From assembly GCA_024707325.1 (NCBI GenBank), contig JANPZY010000003.1, forward strand, positions 174,853 through 238,852: a stretch of DNA of 64,000 bases, in the 5' to 3' direction. Source of the DNA: Opitutus sp. GTDB taxonomy: Bacteria; Verrucomicrobiota; Verrucomicrobiia; Opitutales; Opitutaceae. This document shows positions 10,648 through 19,823 of the stretch, piece after piece. The translations under genes and the position numbers were made by a program. Under the pieces are notes generated by a model. It was not told the DNA's origin. It saw nothing but the letters and a program-made list of their open reading frames with translations, and did not search any database. The number at the start of each line of letters is the position of its first letter. Within the stretch, counting starts at the first letter, position 1.

Positions 10648-12129
10648 ATGCGCCTGCCCATCCCTGCCGGACCTTGTAGTGATTCGTCGGACGTGACGCC
10701 GGAGATCCGGCGTTATCTGCCTTGGTTGGTCGCGGTGGCGTTGTTCATGGAGCATCTCGACGCCACGATCATCAACACCGCCGTGCCCACGATGTCGGCG
10801 AGTCTCGAAGTCGAGCCGCTCAGCCTGAAGTCGGTGCTCACGAGTTATACGCTCAGCCTCGCGGTGTTCATCCCGATCAGCGGGTGGATGGCGGACCGGT
10901 TCGGCACCAAGCGCGTATTCGGGAGCGCGATCCTGTTGTTTCTCATCGGTTCGATCCTGTGCGGCGTGGCGGTCAATGTGCCGATGCTGGTCGTCTCGCG
11001 CATTCTGCAGGGCATCGGCGGCGCGATGATGATGCCGGTCGGCCGCATCGCGCTGGTGCGATCGTTTCCGCGCTCCGAGATGCTGCGCACGATGAATTAC
11101 GTGATCATTCCCGCGCTGATCGGTCCGTTGCTCGGCCCCTTCGTCGGCGGACTGATCGTGCACTTCCTGCACTGGCGCGTGATTTTCTTTCTCAACATCC
11201 CGTTCGCGCTCGCAGGGCTGTGGCTGGTGCGGTGCTACATGCCGGATTTCCGCGACAACGACACGCCGCCGCTCGACCGCCTCGGCTTCGTGCTCTTCGG
11301 CTCGGGCATCGCGCTGCTGTCGTATGTGCTGGAGGTTTTCGGCGAACACCGGATGGCGCTCGCCGACATGGGCTTCATGCTCGCGGGCTCGATCGTGTTG
11401 CTCGCGGTGTATGCGTGGCACGGGCAACGCACGCCCACGCCGGTGCTCGAGCTGGATCTGTTTCGCACGCGCACGTTTCGCATTTCGGTGATCGGCGGCT
11501 TCGTGACGCGACTCGGCATCGGCGGCATGCCGTTTCTCCTGCCGCTGCTTTATCAAATCGGGCTCGGCTACGAACCGTGGCAGGCGGGCTTGCTCACGAT
11601 GCCGCAGGCGATTGCCGCGATCGGCATGAAGATCGTGAGCCGACCGATCCTCGCACGCTTCGGACATCGCACGATTCTCATCGTCAACACCGTGCTGCTC
11701 GGCGCCACGATCACCGTTTTCACGCAGGTCGACGCCGGCACATCGGTGATCGCGATCCTCGGCCTCAGTTTCGCGCAGGGCTTCTTCTCCTCGCTGCAGT
11801 TCACGAGCATGAACTCGCTCGTTTACGCCGACATCTCCGATCGCGACGCGAGCAAGGCCAGCAGTGTCGCCAGCACCGCGCAGCAGATGTCGCTCAGCTT
11901 CGGCGTCGCGTTTGCCTCGCTGCTCGCCGCGTGGTTCCTCGGCAGCGTCGATCAGACCGATGCCACGCAGACAATCCCTGCGCTGCACAAAGCGTATCTC
12001 ACGATGGGACTGCTCACGATCGTCTCGTCGCTCACGTTCTGGAAACTCACCTCGACCGACGGCAACAACGTGAGCAATCGCCGCGTGCATCCGACCCAGA
12101 TGCCAACCGCCGAGAGCGAAGCCTCCTGA
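10648..12129 (+). CDS. DHA2-family MFS drug exporter (EmrB/QacA type)
   Basis: An inner-membrane proton antiporter of the 14-TM DHA2 family, 493 residues. Near the N-terminus HLDATIINTAVPTMSASLEV matches the DHA2 motif around TM1. GWMADRFGTKRVFG is motif A (TM2-3 loop). RILQGIGGAMMMPVGRIALV and ALIGPLLGPFVGG match motifs B and C. The ATG at 10648 is chosen because everything upstream in frame reads through the 22-base repeat array. There is no membrane-fusion partner beside it. Substrate unknown. Confidence 0.9.
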   Translation: MRLPIPAGPCSDSSDVTPEIRRYLPWLVAVALFMEHLDATIINTAVPTMSASLEVEPLSLKSVLTSYTLSLAVFIPISGWMADRFGTKRVFGSAILLFLIGSILCGVAVNVPMLVVSRILQGIGGAMMMPVGRIALVRSFPRSEMLRTMNYVIIPALIGPLLGPFVGGLIVHFLHWRVIFFLNIPFALAGLWLVRCYMPDFRDNDTPPLDRLGFVLFGSGIALLSYVLEVFGEHRMALADMGFMLAGSIVLLAVYAWHGQRTPTPVLELDLFRTRTFRISVIGGFVTRLGIGGMPFLLPLLYQIGLGYEPWQAGLLTMPQAIAAIGMKIVSRPILARFGHRTILIVNTVLLGATITVFTQVDAGTSVIAILGLSFAQGFFSSLQFTSMNSLVYADISDRDASKASSVASTAQQMSLSFGVAFASLLAAWFLGSVDQTDATQTIPALHKAYLTMGLLTIVSSLTFWKLTSTDGNNVSNRRVHPTQMPTAESEAS

Positions 12130-12159
12130 TCGCGGGCAGAAGCCGCGCGGGGCGCATGG

Positions 12160-12477
12160 TCACTCCTCCTCGTCCGGTTCGCCGTCTTCGAAGCGATCCG
12201 CGAGCGTCTCGAGATAACGCAGCAGCGTGTCGAGCTCGCGCTCTTCGTCGCGGCCTTCGGCCGGCACCCGCGCCAGCGCGGCAATCGCCGTATCCAGATT
12301 TTCACGACTCATGCGCACGCTCAGTTTTCCTTCGCGCACCGGCGCCCGATGCAACGCATGCCCGAGTGACGCCGGCATGCCTGGCGCCTTCATCAACAGA
12401 TCGCGTTGGTGCGGATCGACGCGGACGCTTACGGCTCCGCTGGCCGCGATGCGGGGACGTTTTCGCGAGAACGGCAT
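12160..12477 (-). CDS. Small hypothetical protein, 105 residues
   Basis: I do not recognise the family. The protein starts MPFSRKRPRI, has a central block with RDLLMKAPGMPASLGHAL and KLSVRMSRENLDTAIAALAR, and ends in an acidic tail (FEDGEPDEEE). Composition looks like a real soluble protein and differs from the repetitive Arg-rich shadow frames here. It converges on the MFS gene (30 bases between stops) and diverges from the TAXI gene (102 bases between starts). No strong ribosome binding site is visible. Confidence 0.55.
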   Translation of the reverse strand: MPFSRKRPRIAASGAVSVRVDPHQRDLLMKAPGMPASLGHALHRAPVREGKLSVRMSRENLDTAIAALARVPAEGRDEERELDTLLRYLETLADRFEDGEPDEEE

Positions 12478-12579
12478 GCGGCGACGATGGCATCGTTCGC
12501 GGCACTTTTCCAGTCGACCGCCGCAGCAGCGTTGCCAACGCCGGACCGGCACACATAACCGAAGGGCAACGTCTCCAGC

Positions 12580-13950
12580 ATGGAACCTCGGAAAGAAAAA
12601 AAGCGGCCGAAACTTGTCGCCGCGCTCATCGACACCTTCGGATTCAGCCCGGCCGTCGCATCCACCGTCGCGACGCTCCTCGTGCTCCTGTGTTTGATCT
12701 CGATCGGCTGGATCATCCAATCCGCGCCGCCGCGCAAACTCACGATCACGACCGGCCCCGAAGGCAGCTCCTATCACCGCTGGGCGCGCGCGTATCAGAA
12801 GGCTCTCGAGAAACACGGCGTGACGCTGGACATCCTCACGTCCAACGGCTCGCGCGAAAATTTGCAGCGGCTTCAGGATAAAGCCTCGAAGGTGGACATC
12901 GGTTTTGTCCAAAGCGGCCTTACCAAGGACGAAGACATCAGCGGCCTCGTCTCGCTCGGCAGCGTCGCCAACCAGCCGCTCTGGATCTACTACCGCAGCG
13001 ACACGCCGGTCACGCGCCTCTCGCAGTTCGCCGGCAAGCGCATCGCGATCGGTCCGCAAGGCAGCGGCGCGCGCATGATCGCGACCACGCTTCTTCAAGC
13101 CAACGGGATCAAGGGCGAACCCACCGTCTTTCTCGACATCGATGCCGCTGCGGCCGCGTCGGGTCTGCTCGAAGGCTCGGTCGACGTCGCATTTTTCATG
13201 GGCGATTCCGCATCCACGCAAACGCTCCGCGGACTCAGCCGCGTGCCCGGCGTGCAGATGTTCAACTTCACGCAGGCCGCCGCTTACTCACGGCGCTACG
13301 CCTTTCTGAACCTCATCGAGATTCCGCAAGGATCCTTCGATCTCGGACTCAACGTGCCGGCGGAGGACACGTTACTCGTCGGCCCTACGGTCGAACTCGT
13401 TGCGAAAAGCGGTCTGCATTCCGCGCTTTCCGATCTCCTGCTCGGCATCGCCAAAGACGTCCACGGTCGCGCGAGTCTCATGCAGAAACGCGGCGAGTTT
13501 CCCGCTCCGCTCGAGCAGGAACTGCCGCTCAGCGAGGACGCGCTCCGCTACTACGAGTCGGGCAAAAGCTTCCTTTACCGCACCATCGACTCCTTCTGGG
13601 TCGCGAGCCTGCTCAACCGCATTCTCGTCGCAGTGGTGCCCCTGATCCTCGTGATCGTGCCCGCGCTGAAGCTTCTTCCGCTCGCCTATCGGCTCACGAT
13701 CCTGCTGCGACTCTACCGCTGCTATCGGCCGCTGCTCCGCGTGGAACGCGAAACCTACGGGCCGCTCTCGCCCGAGCGTATCGAGGAACTCCGCGAGCGA
13801 CTCGACGAAGTCGAGTTCAACGCCAACAAGCTCAAGGTGCCTGCGTCGTTCGGCGACCGGCTCTACTGGCTCCGCAGCCATTTGGCTTTCGTCCGCCAGC
13901 GCCTCTCTGCGATCGCCGAGGGCAAAGTCCCCGCCCCGCGCGGCGCGTAA
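12580..13950 (+). CDS. TAXI-family TRAP-type solute-binding protein, membrane-anchored
   Basis: 456 residues. An N-terminal membrane segment (about 25-47) precedes the TAXI fold: LTITTGPEGSSYHRWARAYQ, then NLQRLQDKASKVDIGFVQSG, then IAIGPQGSGARMIATTLLQ and a DVAFFMGD segment. Such proteins bind small carboxylates such as glutamate for TRAP transporters. Unusually, a second strong membrane segment follows (about 343-372, RILVAVVPLILVIVPALKLL), with a charged helical tail of about 80 residues. No TRAP permease (DctQ/DctM type) is nearby. It may work with a distant permease or as a membrane-bound sensor. Confidence 0.85.
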   Translation: MEPRKEKKRPKLVAALIDTFGFSPAVASTVATLLVLLCLISIGWIIQSAPPRKLTITTGPEGSSYHRWARAYQKALEKHGVTLDILTSNGSRENLQRLQDKASKVDIGFVQSGLTKDEDISGLVSLGSVANQPLWIYYRSDTPVTRLSQFAGKRIAIGPQGSGARMIATTLLQANGIKGEPTVFLDIDAAAAASGLLEGSVDVAFFMGDSASTQTLRGLSRVPGVQMFNFTQAAAYSRRYAFLNLIEIPQGSFDLGLNVPAEDTLLVGPTVELVAKSGLHSALSDLLLGIAKDVHGRASLMQKRGEFPAPLEQELPLSEDALRYYESGKSFLYRTIDSFWVASLLNRILVAVVPLILVIVPALKLLPLAYRLTILLRLYRCYRPLLRVERETYGPLSPERIEELRERLDEVEFNANKLKVPASFGDRLYWLRSHLAFVRQRLSAIAEGKVPAPRGA

Positions 13951-13963
13951 AGCGCCTGCCTTT

Positions 13964-14057
13964 GTCATCCGGAGCGAAGCGAAGAATCCAGTTGAAACTT
14001 CGCAGCCGTCCACCGCGGCGTGGCTTTCACTGAATTCTTCGCTGCGCTCAGAATGAC
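13964..14057. repeat. About 95-bp palindromic dispersed element, copy 2
   Basis: The left end reads GTCATCCGGAGCGAAGCGAA and the right end GCTGCGCTCAGAATGAC, with CACCGCGGCG between. Ends and centre match 1942-2036. It lies 13 bases after the TAXI stop and before the 3' end of the trehalase gene. Confidence 0.7.
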
Positions 14058-14126
14058 CGTGGAGAAGAAGTTCGCCGGACTTCGCTGCGCTTCCAGCCCC
14101 GCGTCTTTGAGCTTCGCTTCAACGCC

Positions 14127-15719
14127 TCACCTCTCCTCAGCTCGCTCGTAGTCCCGTATCAACTTTAGCAATACACCGTTGGTCCAGCCGAAGCCGTCCT
14201 GGCCGGGATACTCGCCGCCGCCCGCCTCGAGCATCACGTTTTCCACGTTGTATTTTTCCATCATGCGCCCGGTGCGCGCATAGACCTCGCGGTTGAGTTT
14301 GATCCAGCGGCGCGCGATTTCCGCCGCGAGCTCGTGGTGGCCGTAGTTTTCCAATCCGCGAATCGCGATCCACTGAAGCGGTGCCCAGCCGTTGGGCGCA
14401 TCCCACTGCTGTCCGGTGTTCACCAGGGTCGTCACGAGACCACCTTCCTTCAGGAACTGGTCGCGCACGCGCTGCGCCACAGCGTCAGCCTGCTCCGGCG
14501 TGGCGATGCGCACAAAGAGAGGAAACAGGGCCGCGAGCGTGAACGAGTCGGCGGGACGTTTTTTGACGATGTCGTAGTCGAAGAAAAACGCGTCCTTTTC
14601 CGACCAGCACGCGCGGAGAATCGTGTCGCGCCGGCGCTCGGCGGCGGCGGCGAATTCCTCCGCTTCCGCGGTTTCACCGACCGCACGGCAGGCGCGCGCG
14701 AGGGTGCGCTCGAGTTCGTAGAGCAGGCAGTTCAGATCGACGGGCGCGAGCTCCAGCGTGCGAATGCTCTCGATCGCAGAGGCATCCGCGAGCCAGCGGG
14801 TGCTGAAATCCCACCCGCTCGCGCACGCCGCGCGGAGGTTTCGATAAAGCTCGGTCCGCTGCGGTCCGGCCCGGCGATGAATTTCTTCGTCGATCGCGAA
14901 GGACTCCGGGCGCGGCGTGTCGAGCTGATCGTAGTAGCGGTTGAGCGTGCCGCCATCGGGCAGCGTGACGACGTGCTGCGTCGGCGCACTACGGTCCTGC
15001 CAGTAGGCGTATTCGATTTTCAGATGCGGCAGGAAACGCCGGTAGGCTGCGTCTCCGCGGGTCTCGGCGAGGAGTTCGACCATCAGCGCAAACACCGGCG
15101 GCTGCGAGCGACTGAGATAGTAGGTGCGGTTGCCATTGGGAATCAGTCCGAACGTGCGCAGGAGATAAGCGAAGTTCTCCACCATCGAGGCGATCATCTC
15201 CTCCTGCCCGCTTTCGCGCAGGCCGAGCATCGTGAAATACGAGTCCCAGTAGTAGATTTCGCGAAAACGTCCGCCGGGCACGATGTAGGGATTGGGCAGC
15301 GCGAGCAGCGACGATCCGATCACGCCGATGTCCGGCGCGCGCTGGAGCAGGCTCCACAAGCTCGTGAGATGCTCCTCGAGCGTCGCCGCGTGCGGTCCCC
15401 GCAGCGTGGGAGACTCGGGGAGTAGAAAATGCGTCCGCACAAACTCGCGCAGATCGATCTGCGCGCCGCTCCGTTTCGCCGTTTCATAGGCCTCGAGGAT
15501 GACCGGCACGGTTTCTTTCGGCACGGCGTCAGCGAACGTCTTCTGGTCCGCCAGAAAGCCCGCGCGTTGGACGTCGGCAAAAAGATCCCCGAAAGCCACG
15601 TCGGGGCTTTTCGGCACGTCGATCGCGGCGCCGACGCTCATCGCTGCGAAGAAAGCGAACGCGCGTATCCACAGAAAATTACGCGAGGACACGGGCGACG
15701 GGGCTGAAGGGCGCAACAT
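14127..15719 (-). CDS. treA: Periplasmic trehalase, glycoside hydrolase family 37
   Basis: Hydrolyses trehalose to two glucose. 530 residues from the ATG at 15719. The first ~30 residues contain a hydrophobic secretion signal (FLWIRAFAFFAAMSVGAAI), so the protein is exported. Family signatures are present: PGGRFREIYYWDSYFTMLGL (GH37 signature 1) and QQWDAPNGWAPLQW (signature 2), plus EAGGGEYPGQDGFGWTNGV near the C-terminus. Upstream in-frame sequence to 15782 does not look coding. A perfect 7-bp hairpin (15722-15740, AGGCTTC/GAAGCCT) directly abuts the start codon and could affect translation. Single-gene unit. Confidence 0.93.
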   Translation of the reverse strand: MLRPSAPSPVSSRNFLWIRAFAFFAAMSVGAAIDVPKSPDVAFGDLFADVQRAGFLADQKTFADAVPKETVPVILEAYETAKRSGAQIDLREFVRTHFLLPESPTLRGPHAATLEEHLTSLWSLLQRAPDIGVIGSSLLALPNPYIVPGGRFREIYYWDSYFTMLGLRESGQEEMIASMVENFAYLLRTFGLIPNGNRTYYLSRSQPPVFALMVELLAETRGDAAYRRFLPHLKIEYAYWQDRSAPTQHVVTLPDGGTLNRYYDQLDTPRPESFAIDEEIHRRAGPQRTELYRNLRAACASGWDFSTRWLADASAIESIRTLELAPVDLNCLLYELERTLARACRAVGETAEAEEFAAAAERRRDTILRACWSEKDAFFFDYDIVKKRPADSFTLAALFPLFVRIATPEQADAVAQRVRDQFLKEGGLVTTLVNTGQQWDAPNGWAPLQWIAIRGLENYGHHELAAEIARRWIKLNREVYARTGRMMEKYNVENVMLEAGGGEYPGQDGFGWTNGVLLKLIRDYERAEER

Positions 15720-15795
15720 GCAGGCTTCACGACGAAGCCTCCATGGACCCGCCGGCTCCTTCGGAGTTCGTGCCGCGAGCACGGGCTCTGCAGAC

Positions 15796-15825
15796 GAAAA
15801 AGGGCGCGGAACCGCCCGCGCCCTT
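15796..15825 (-). terminator. Rho-independent terminator after the CHRD gene
   Basis: A 10-bp perfect stem AAGGGCGCGG (15800-15809) and CCGCGCCCTT (15816-15825) is followed on the minus strand by a T run (complement of the A run ending at 15801). It lies about 32 bases after the CHRD gene stop. Confidence 0.85.
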
Positions 15826-15856
15826 CCCGGCGAAAACCAACGACTTTTCCCGATCG

Positions 15857-16360
15857 TCAGGCCGCGAGAGGCTTTCTCGCGAATTTCCTCCGATAAAGAA
15901 TCGCCAGTCCGAGCACCGCCGCTCCCGCGAGCGCGTAAGTCGACGGCTCCGGGATGGGGATCAGTTGACCACGGATTTCGCCTCCCGGGTAGATCACGCT
16001 GTGGACGTTAATGTAGAGATTCCCCGCGAGCAGATTAGCAACCTGTAGATCCGTCATGGTGGTGGCAAAGCCCGTCACCGGCGAACCCAACGGCAGCGGA
16101 ATCACCACCGGACCTGCGACTCCCGGCGGCGCGAGGTGGATGTGCGCATCGGTCTGCGTGGCGAACAGATCCTGGAACCAGTAATCGAGCGTGAACCAGT
16201 TAGTCGACAGATCCAGCGTCGCGTAAGCGCTGCCCCAGGCGGGCGTGTCGCGCGGGGGCACTTCCTGGTCTCCGGTCAACGTGGCTCGAAACTCCATCAG
16301 CTGTCCCCACGAGACATGGGTCAGCGCCAAGGCAACTAGCAGAAGAGCAAGTTTCTTCAT
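15857..16360 (-). CDS. CHRD-domain protein with PEP-CTERM sorting signal
   Basis: A secreted protein of 167 residues. MKKLALLLVALALTHVSWG is a typical signal peptide. The body matches the CHRD domain: LTGDQEVPPRDTPAWGSA, DAHIHLAPPGVAGPV and LYINVHSVIYPGGEIRGQL. The C-terminus is a PEP-CTERM signal: PIPEPSTYALAGAAVLGLAI then a basic tail RRK. PEP-CTERM proteins are processed by exosortases and often go to the exopolysaccharide-rich surface. The ATG at 16360 is chosen because the signal peptide begins there. It has its own terminator and is transcribed alone. Confidence 0.92.
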   Translation of the reverse strand: MKKLALLLVALALTHVSWGQLMEFRATLTGDQEVPPRDTPAWGSAYATLDLSTNWFTLDYWFQDLFATQTDAHIHLAPPGVAGPVVIPLPLGSPVTGFATTMTDLQVANLLAGNLYINVHSVIYPGGEIRGQLIPIPEPSTYALAGAAVLGLAILYRRKFARKPLAA

Positions 16361-16556
16361 AGCGCCGTGAGCGTAGCAGCCGCAGTGCGTCGGCGGCATA
16401 CGGCAGCGACCGTTGCGCGCCGTGGGGCGGGCGCCGCCGGCTCCCCGCCCGGAAACAACTACGCCGTGCAACAAAACCGTCACGAAGCGGCGCTTGCAAA
16501 ATCCGCCTCCGCGGCCCGCGCATTCCTGCGCTCATCGCGCGAACGCCCTGCGGCGC

Positions 16557-17993
16557 TCACTTATGATCCCAGGGCAACTGGATCTGCACGCGCGGATATT
16601 TCCACACGCGCACCACGTCGAACATCTTGCCGGGATTGAGAATGCCGCGCGGATCGAGCGCGCGTTTCACCGCCTGCATCGCCTTCACCTCGGCAGGACG
16701 ATGCTGCACACGCAGGAAGGGCGATTTCGCGAGCCCGATGCCATGCTCGCCGGAGATCGCGCCGCCGAGCGCGACGACGGTTTCCATCAGTTGCTGCACC
16801 GCGATTTCCGCGGCGCGCGTTTCGTCGGCGCTCGCGCGGTGATACATGATGTTCACGTGCAGATTGCCGTCTCCGAGATGTCCGAAGGTCGGAATCGGCA
16901 GGCCCGAGCTGCGCCGCAGCTTCGCGAGAAAACGCACGAACTTCGTGTAGCTCTGCATCGGCAGCACGATGTCCTCGTTGAGCTTGGCGTCGCCGAGCTC
17001 GAACATCGCGCCCGAGCACTTGCGGCGCACGGTCCAGAGCTGTTCGGCCTCGTTGCGGTCGCGCGCTTCGCGATGAGCGCTGGCGTGCTCCCGGGCCCAC
17101 GCGAGCACGTCGAGCTTGAGATCGTCCACCTCACTCACGCCGCCCGCGAATTCCAAAAGAATCACCGCGCGCCCTGCCTGCCCCGGAAACACCGGCTGGC
17201 CCGTCACGCGTTCGGCGCACAGCACACTCTCACGGTCGAGAAACTCGCAGATTGCCGGCTGCACACGCGCGCGGAAAAGCGCGAGCACGGCCTTGATCGC
17301 AGTGAGTTCGTCGGGAAACGCCGTGAGCAGCGTCCAGCGCGCCGCCGGTTGCGGGATGAGTTTCAGCACCGCGCCGGTCACGACGCCGAGCATGCCTTCG
17401 CTTCCGATCCACAGATCGCGCAGGTTGAAGCCCGCGGAAAACTTCTTCGTCGCCGTGCCCCAGCTCACCGGTTCGCCCGTCGGCAGGAAGCCTCGCAGCG
17501 ACACCACGAAATCGCGCGTCACGCCGTATTTGCCGCCGTGCATGCCGCCCGCGTTGCATGCGATGTTGCCACCGATCGTGCAGTATTCCTTCGAGGACGG
17601 GTCGGGCGGATAAAACCACCCCTGGTCGGCCGCCGCGCGCTGGATGTCGGCGACCTTCGCGCCCGCCTGCACGTGCGCCATGCCGGCCTCCGGATCGATG
17701 CGGATGCGATTGAGCGCGAGCAGATCGAGCACCCAGCCGCCGCGAATCGGCGATCCCGATCCCGTGAGCGAAGTGCCGCGCCCACGCGTCGTCACCGGCA
17801 CGCGATGCTTGTTCGCGATTTCGAGCACGACGCCGATTTCGTCCTCCTTGCGCGGTTTGATCACCGCTTCCGGCAGAAAGGAAATCTTGCTGCCGTCGAA
17901 CGACGACGCGAAGCGCGTTTGCTCGTCGGTCAGCACAACACGCGCGCCGAGTCGGCGCTTCAACTCCCGGGTGGCAGCGGCAAACGATTTCAT
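16557..17993 (-). CDS. FAD-linked oxidase, GlcD/D-lactate dehydrogenase-like
   Basis: A 478-residue flavoprotein that oxidises a 2-hydroxy acid such as glycolate or D-lactate. The N-terminal FAD_binding_4 domain has PVTTRGRGTSLTGSGSPIRG and CTIGGNIACNAGGMHGGKYG. The C-terminal FAD-oxidase domain has PTFGHLGDGNLHVNIMY and GGAISGEHGIGLAKSPFL, and ends with LDPRGILNPGKMF. No glcE/glcF partner genes or cysteine-rich iron-sulfur domain is nearby, so it is closer to a stand-alone enzyme. Substrate not resolved. Confidence 0.9.
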   Translation of the reverse strand: MKSFAAATRELKRRLGARVVLTDEQTRFASSFDGSKISFLPEAVIKPRKEDEIGVVLEIANKHRVPVTTRGRGTSLTGSGSPIRGGWVLDLLALNRIRIDPEAGMAHVQAGAKVADIQRAAADQGWFYPPDPSSKEYCTIGGNIACNAGGMHGGKYGVTRDFVVSLRGFLPTGEPVSWGTATKKFSAGFNLRDLWIGSEGMLGVVTGAVLKLIPQPAARWTLLTAFPDELTAIKAVLALFRARVQPAICEFLDRESVLCAERVTGQPVFPGQAGRAVILLEFAGGVSEVDDLKLDVLAWAREHASAHREARDRNEAEQLWTVRRKCSGAMFELGDAKLNEDIVLPMQSYTKFVRFLAKLRRSSGLPIPTFGHLGDGNLHVNIMYHRASADETRAAEIAVQQLMETVVALGGAISGEHGIGLAKSPFLRVQHRPAEVKAMQAVKRALDPRGILNPGKMFDVVRVWKYPRVQIQLPWDHK

Positions 17994-18230
17994 GGAAGGC
18001 GCGAGTTAAATCACGGAACCGCCGCGGAACGGAAGCACGGAGTCGCGCGGCATCCGCACAGAACCGCTCCCGACCCAGCATGACAACGCGCTCCCGTCGC
18101 TCCGCCGAATGACAGAAACCTGCAGAGCCAAACTTAAACTCTAGACGCTGGCTACGAGCAGCTTCGGTTCGCGCGTCTGGAAATCCCGTGGCAGGCGCGC
18201 GCCGCCGCTCTAGAAACGCCCTTTGCGTCC

Positions 18231-19449
18231 ATGCAACGTGTGCTCACGCCACTTCGCACTTTATTCAGCCGTCGCGATCTCGTCGCGCTGCTGACGTGCA
18301 GTTTTCTCCTCGGGCTCGCCTACTCGTTCGTCGGGCCGTTCCTCTCGATGTTCGGCACGCTCGAAGTCGGGATGCGGCCATTCACGTTCGGCGTTTTCAT
18401 GACGGTAACCGCGCTGAGCGCGATCGCGCTCAGCACCGTGCTCGCACGCTGGTCCGACACGCACTGGTCGCGCCGCCGCGTGTTGCTGCTCGGCACGGCG
18501 AGCGGCGTGCTCGGTTATCTCGGCTATGCGTTCGTGCGCGACATCGTGTGGCTTACGTTGATCGGCTCCACCGCGCTCGCGATTTCCACGATCACGTTTT
18601 CTCAACTTTTCGCGCAGGCCCGCGAGGAACTCGCCCGCGCGGGCATTCCGGCCCAAGACGCACCGCTCTACATGAATGTGCTGCGCCTGTTCTTCGCGCT
18701 CGCGTGGACGGTTGGGCCGGCGATCGCGTCGTGGGTGATGATCGCGTATTCGTATCGCGGACTCTTCGTCGTGGCCGCGGCGGTGTTTTTCGTGCTCCTG
18801 CTCGCGATCGTGCGCTTCGTGCCCGAGGCGCCACCGCCGTCCGCGCAACACGCGGGGCGCGTTTCGCTGCGACAAACGCTGATGCGCGCCGACCTCCTCG
18901 CCTACTTCGTGGCGTTCATCCTGATCTTCGTCGCGTCCACGATGTGGATGATGAACCTCCCGCTCTACGTGCTGAAAACGCTTCACGGCTCCGAGCACGA
19001 TGTCGGCGTGATCTTCAGCCTCGCGCCCGTGTTCGAGCTGCCGCTGATGTTCTATTTCGGCCTGCTCGCCTCGCGCCGCGATCAAACCGGCATCATTCGC
19101 ACGGGTGTGATGCTTGGCCTCGTTTACTACGGGGCCCTCGCGCTCGTCGGCGCGCCGTGGCACATCTACCCGCTGCAAATCCTCGTCGCCGGAGCGACCG
19201 CCGTGACCTCGGGCGTGGCAATCACGTTTTTTCCAAAACTACCTGCCCGGCCAAGCCGGCAGCGCGACGAATCTCTACGCGACCGCCCAACGCATCGGCT
19301 CCACCGCGGGCTACCTCCTCTTCGGCGTGCTGGTCACCGCATTCGGGCACCGAGGCCTGTTCTTCGTCTGCGCTGCTCTGAGCACGACGGCGCTTGGTTT
19401 GCTCTTCGTGCATCACCGCACCGCGGCGAGCGCGCCCGCATCCGTGTAG
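18231..19449 (+). CDS. MFS sugar efflux transporter (SET family), frameshifted near 19228
   Basis: A 12-TM major facilitator, about 405 residues after frame repair. LGLAYSFVGPFLSMFGTLEV at the N-terminus and the C-terminal NYLPGQAGSATNLYATAQR resemble SetA/SetB sugar exporters. The main frame runs to GVAITFF and then turns to noise; the true C-terminus continues one frame over and ends at TAG 19447-19449. One extra T in the run of six T explains the shift. Downstream to 19823 there is no gene, only array C and a dyad element. Substrate is inferred from the family. Confidence 0.85.
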
Positions 19450-19481
19450 CGCTCGCCGCGCGTGCATTTCTCCGCCCACGC

Positions 19482-19672
19482 GGTGCGGACACCCGGCTCC
19501 ACCGCCTCATGGTTCGGCATGAGTCGGGACGAGGTGCGGACCAACTCAAGCCAACGTCTGAAACGCGTCACGCCAACGTCTGCACCACGTCGAGCCAGTG
19601 TCCGCACCGAGTCGGGACAAAGTGCGGACACGGTCGGCCCCAGGCGCGAATCACGCCAAGCCAGGCCCTGAT
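19482..19672 (+). repeat. Array C of the 22-base intergenic repeat
   Basis: About eight adjacent units, for example GTCGGGACGAGGTGCGGACC, GTCACGCCAACGTCTGCACC, GTCGAGCCAGTGTCCGCACC and GTCGGGACAAAGTGCGGAC, each spaced 22 bases. Located between the convergent 3' ends of the SET exporter and the acyl-CoA synthetase gene. Confidence 0.8.
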
Positions 19673-19738
19673 TTCATCGCGGCACGTCGCCGCCAAATCA
19701 TCCCCGAATCCCCTCCCCTCTCCGACTCGACGAAAGAA

Positions 19739-19779
19739 CCAAACCAACATGTCTACTATTAGTTGACATGTTGGTTTGG
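19739..19779. promoter_or_regulatory. 19-bp dyad TGTCTACTATTAGTTGACA inside a longer hairpin
   Basis: The core at 19750-19768 has dyad symmetry TGTC-n-ACTA-n-TAGT-n-GACA. Here it is extended to a perfect 15-bp stem, with right arm GACATGTTGGTTTGG and an 11-base centre. The same core, differing only in the middle base, occurs at 54094-54112 and its mirror copy. Symmetry and spacing suit a dimeric repressor. At this site no start codon lies within reach, only the 3' end of the acyl-CoA synthetase gene 45 bases away. No T run, so a terminator is unlikely. Confidence 0.5.
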
Positions 19780-19823
19780 GGACTTTGTTGAGGGGGCGGT
19801 TCCGCGGAGGCGGAGGGCGGCGG

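Noticed and set aside
18070..18120. Third copy of the 95-bp palindromic element
   Set aside because: Only short words such as GAATGAC and CATGACAA are present; ends and centre are not conserved.
19739..19779. Hairpin around the 19-bp dyad as a terminator for the SET exporter or the acyl-CoA synthetase
   Set aside because: No T run follows on either strand, and the core recurs upstream of a gene start at another locus.
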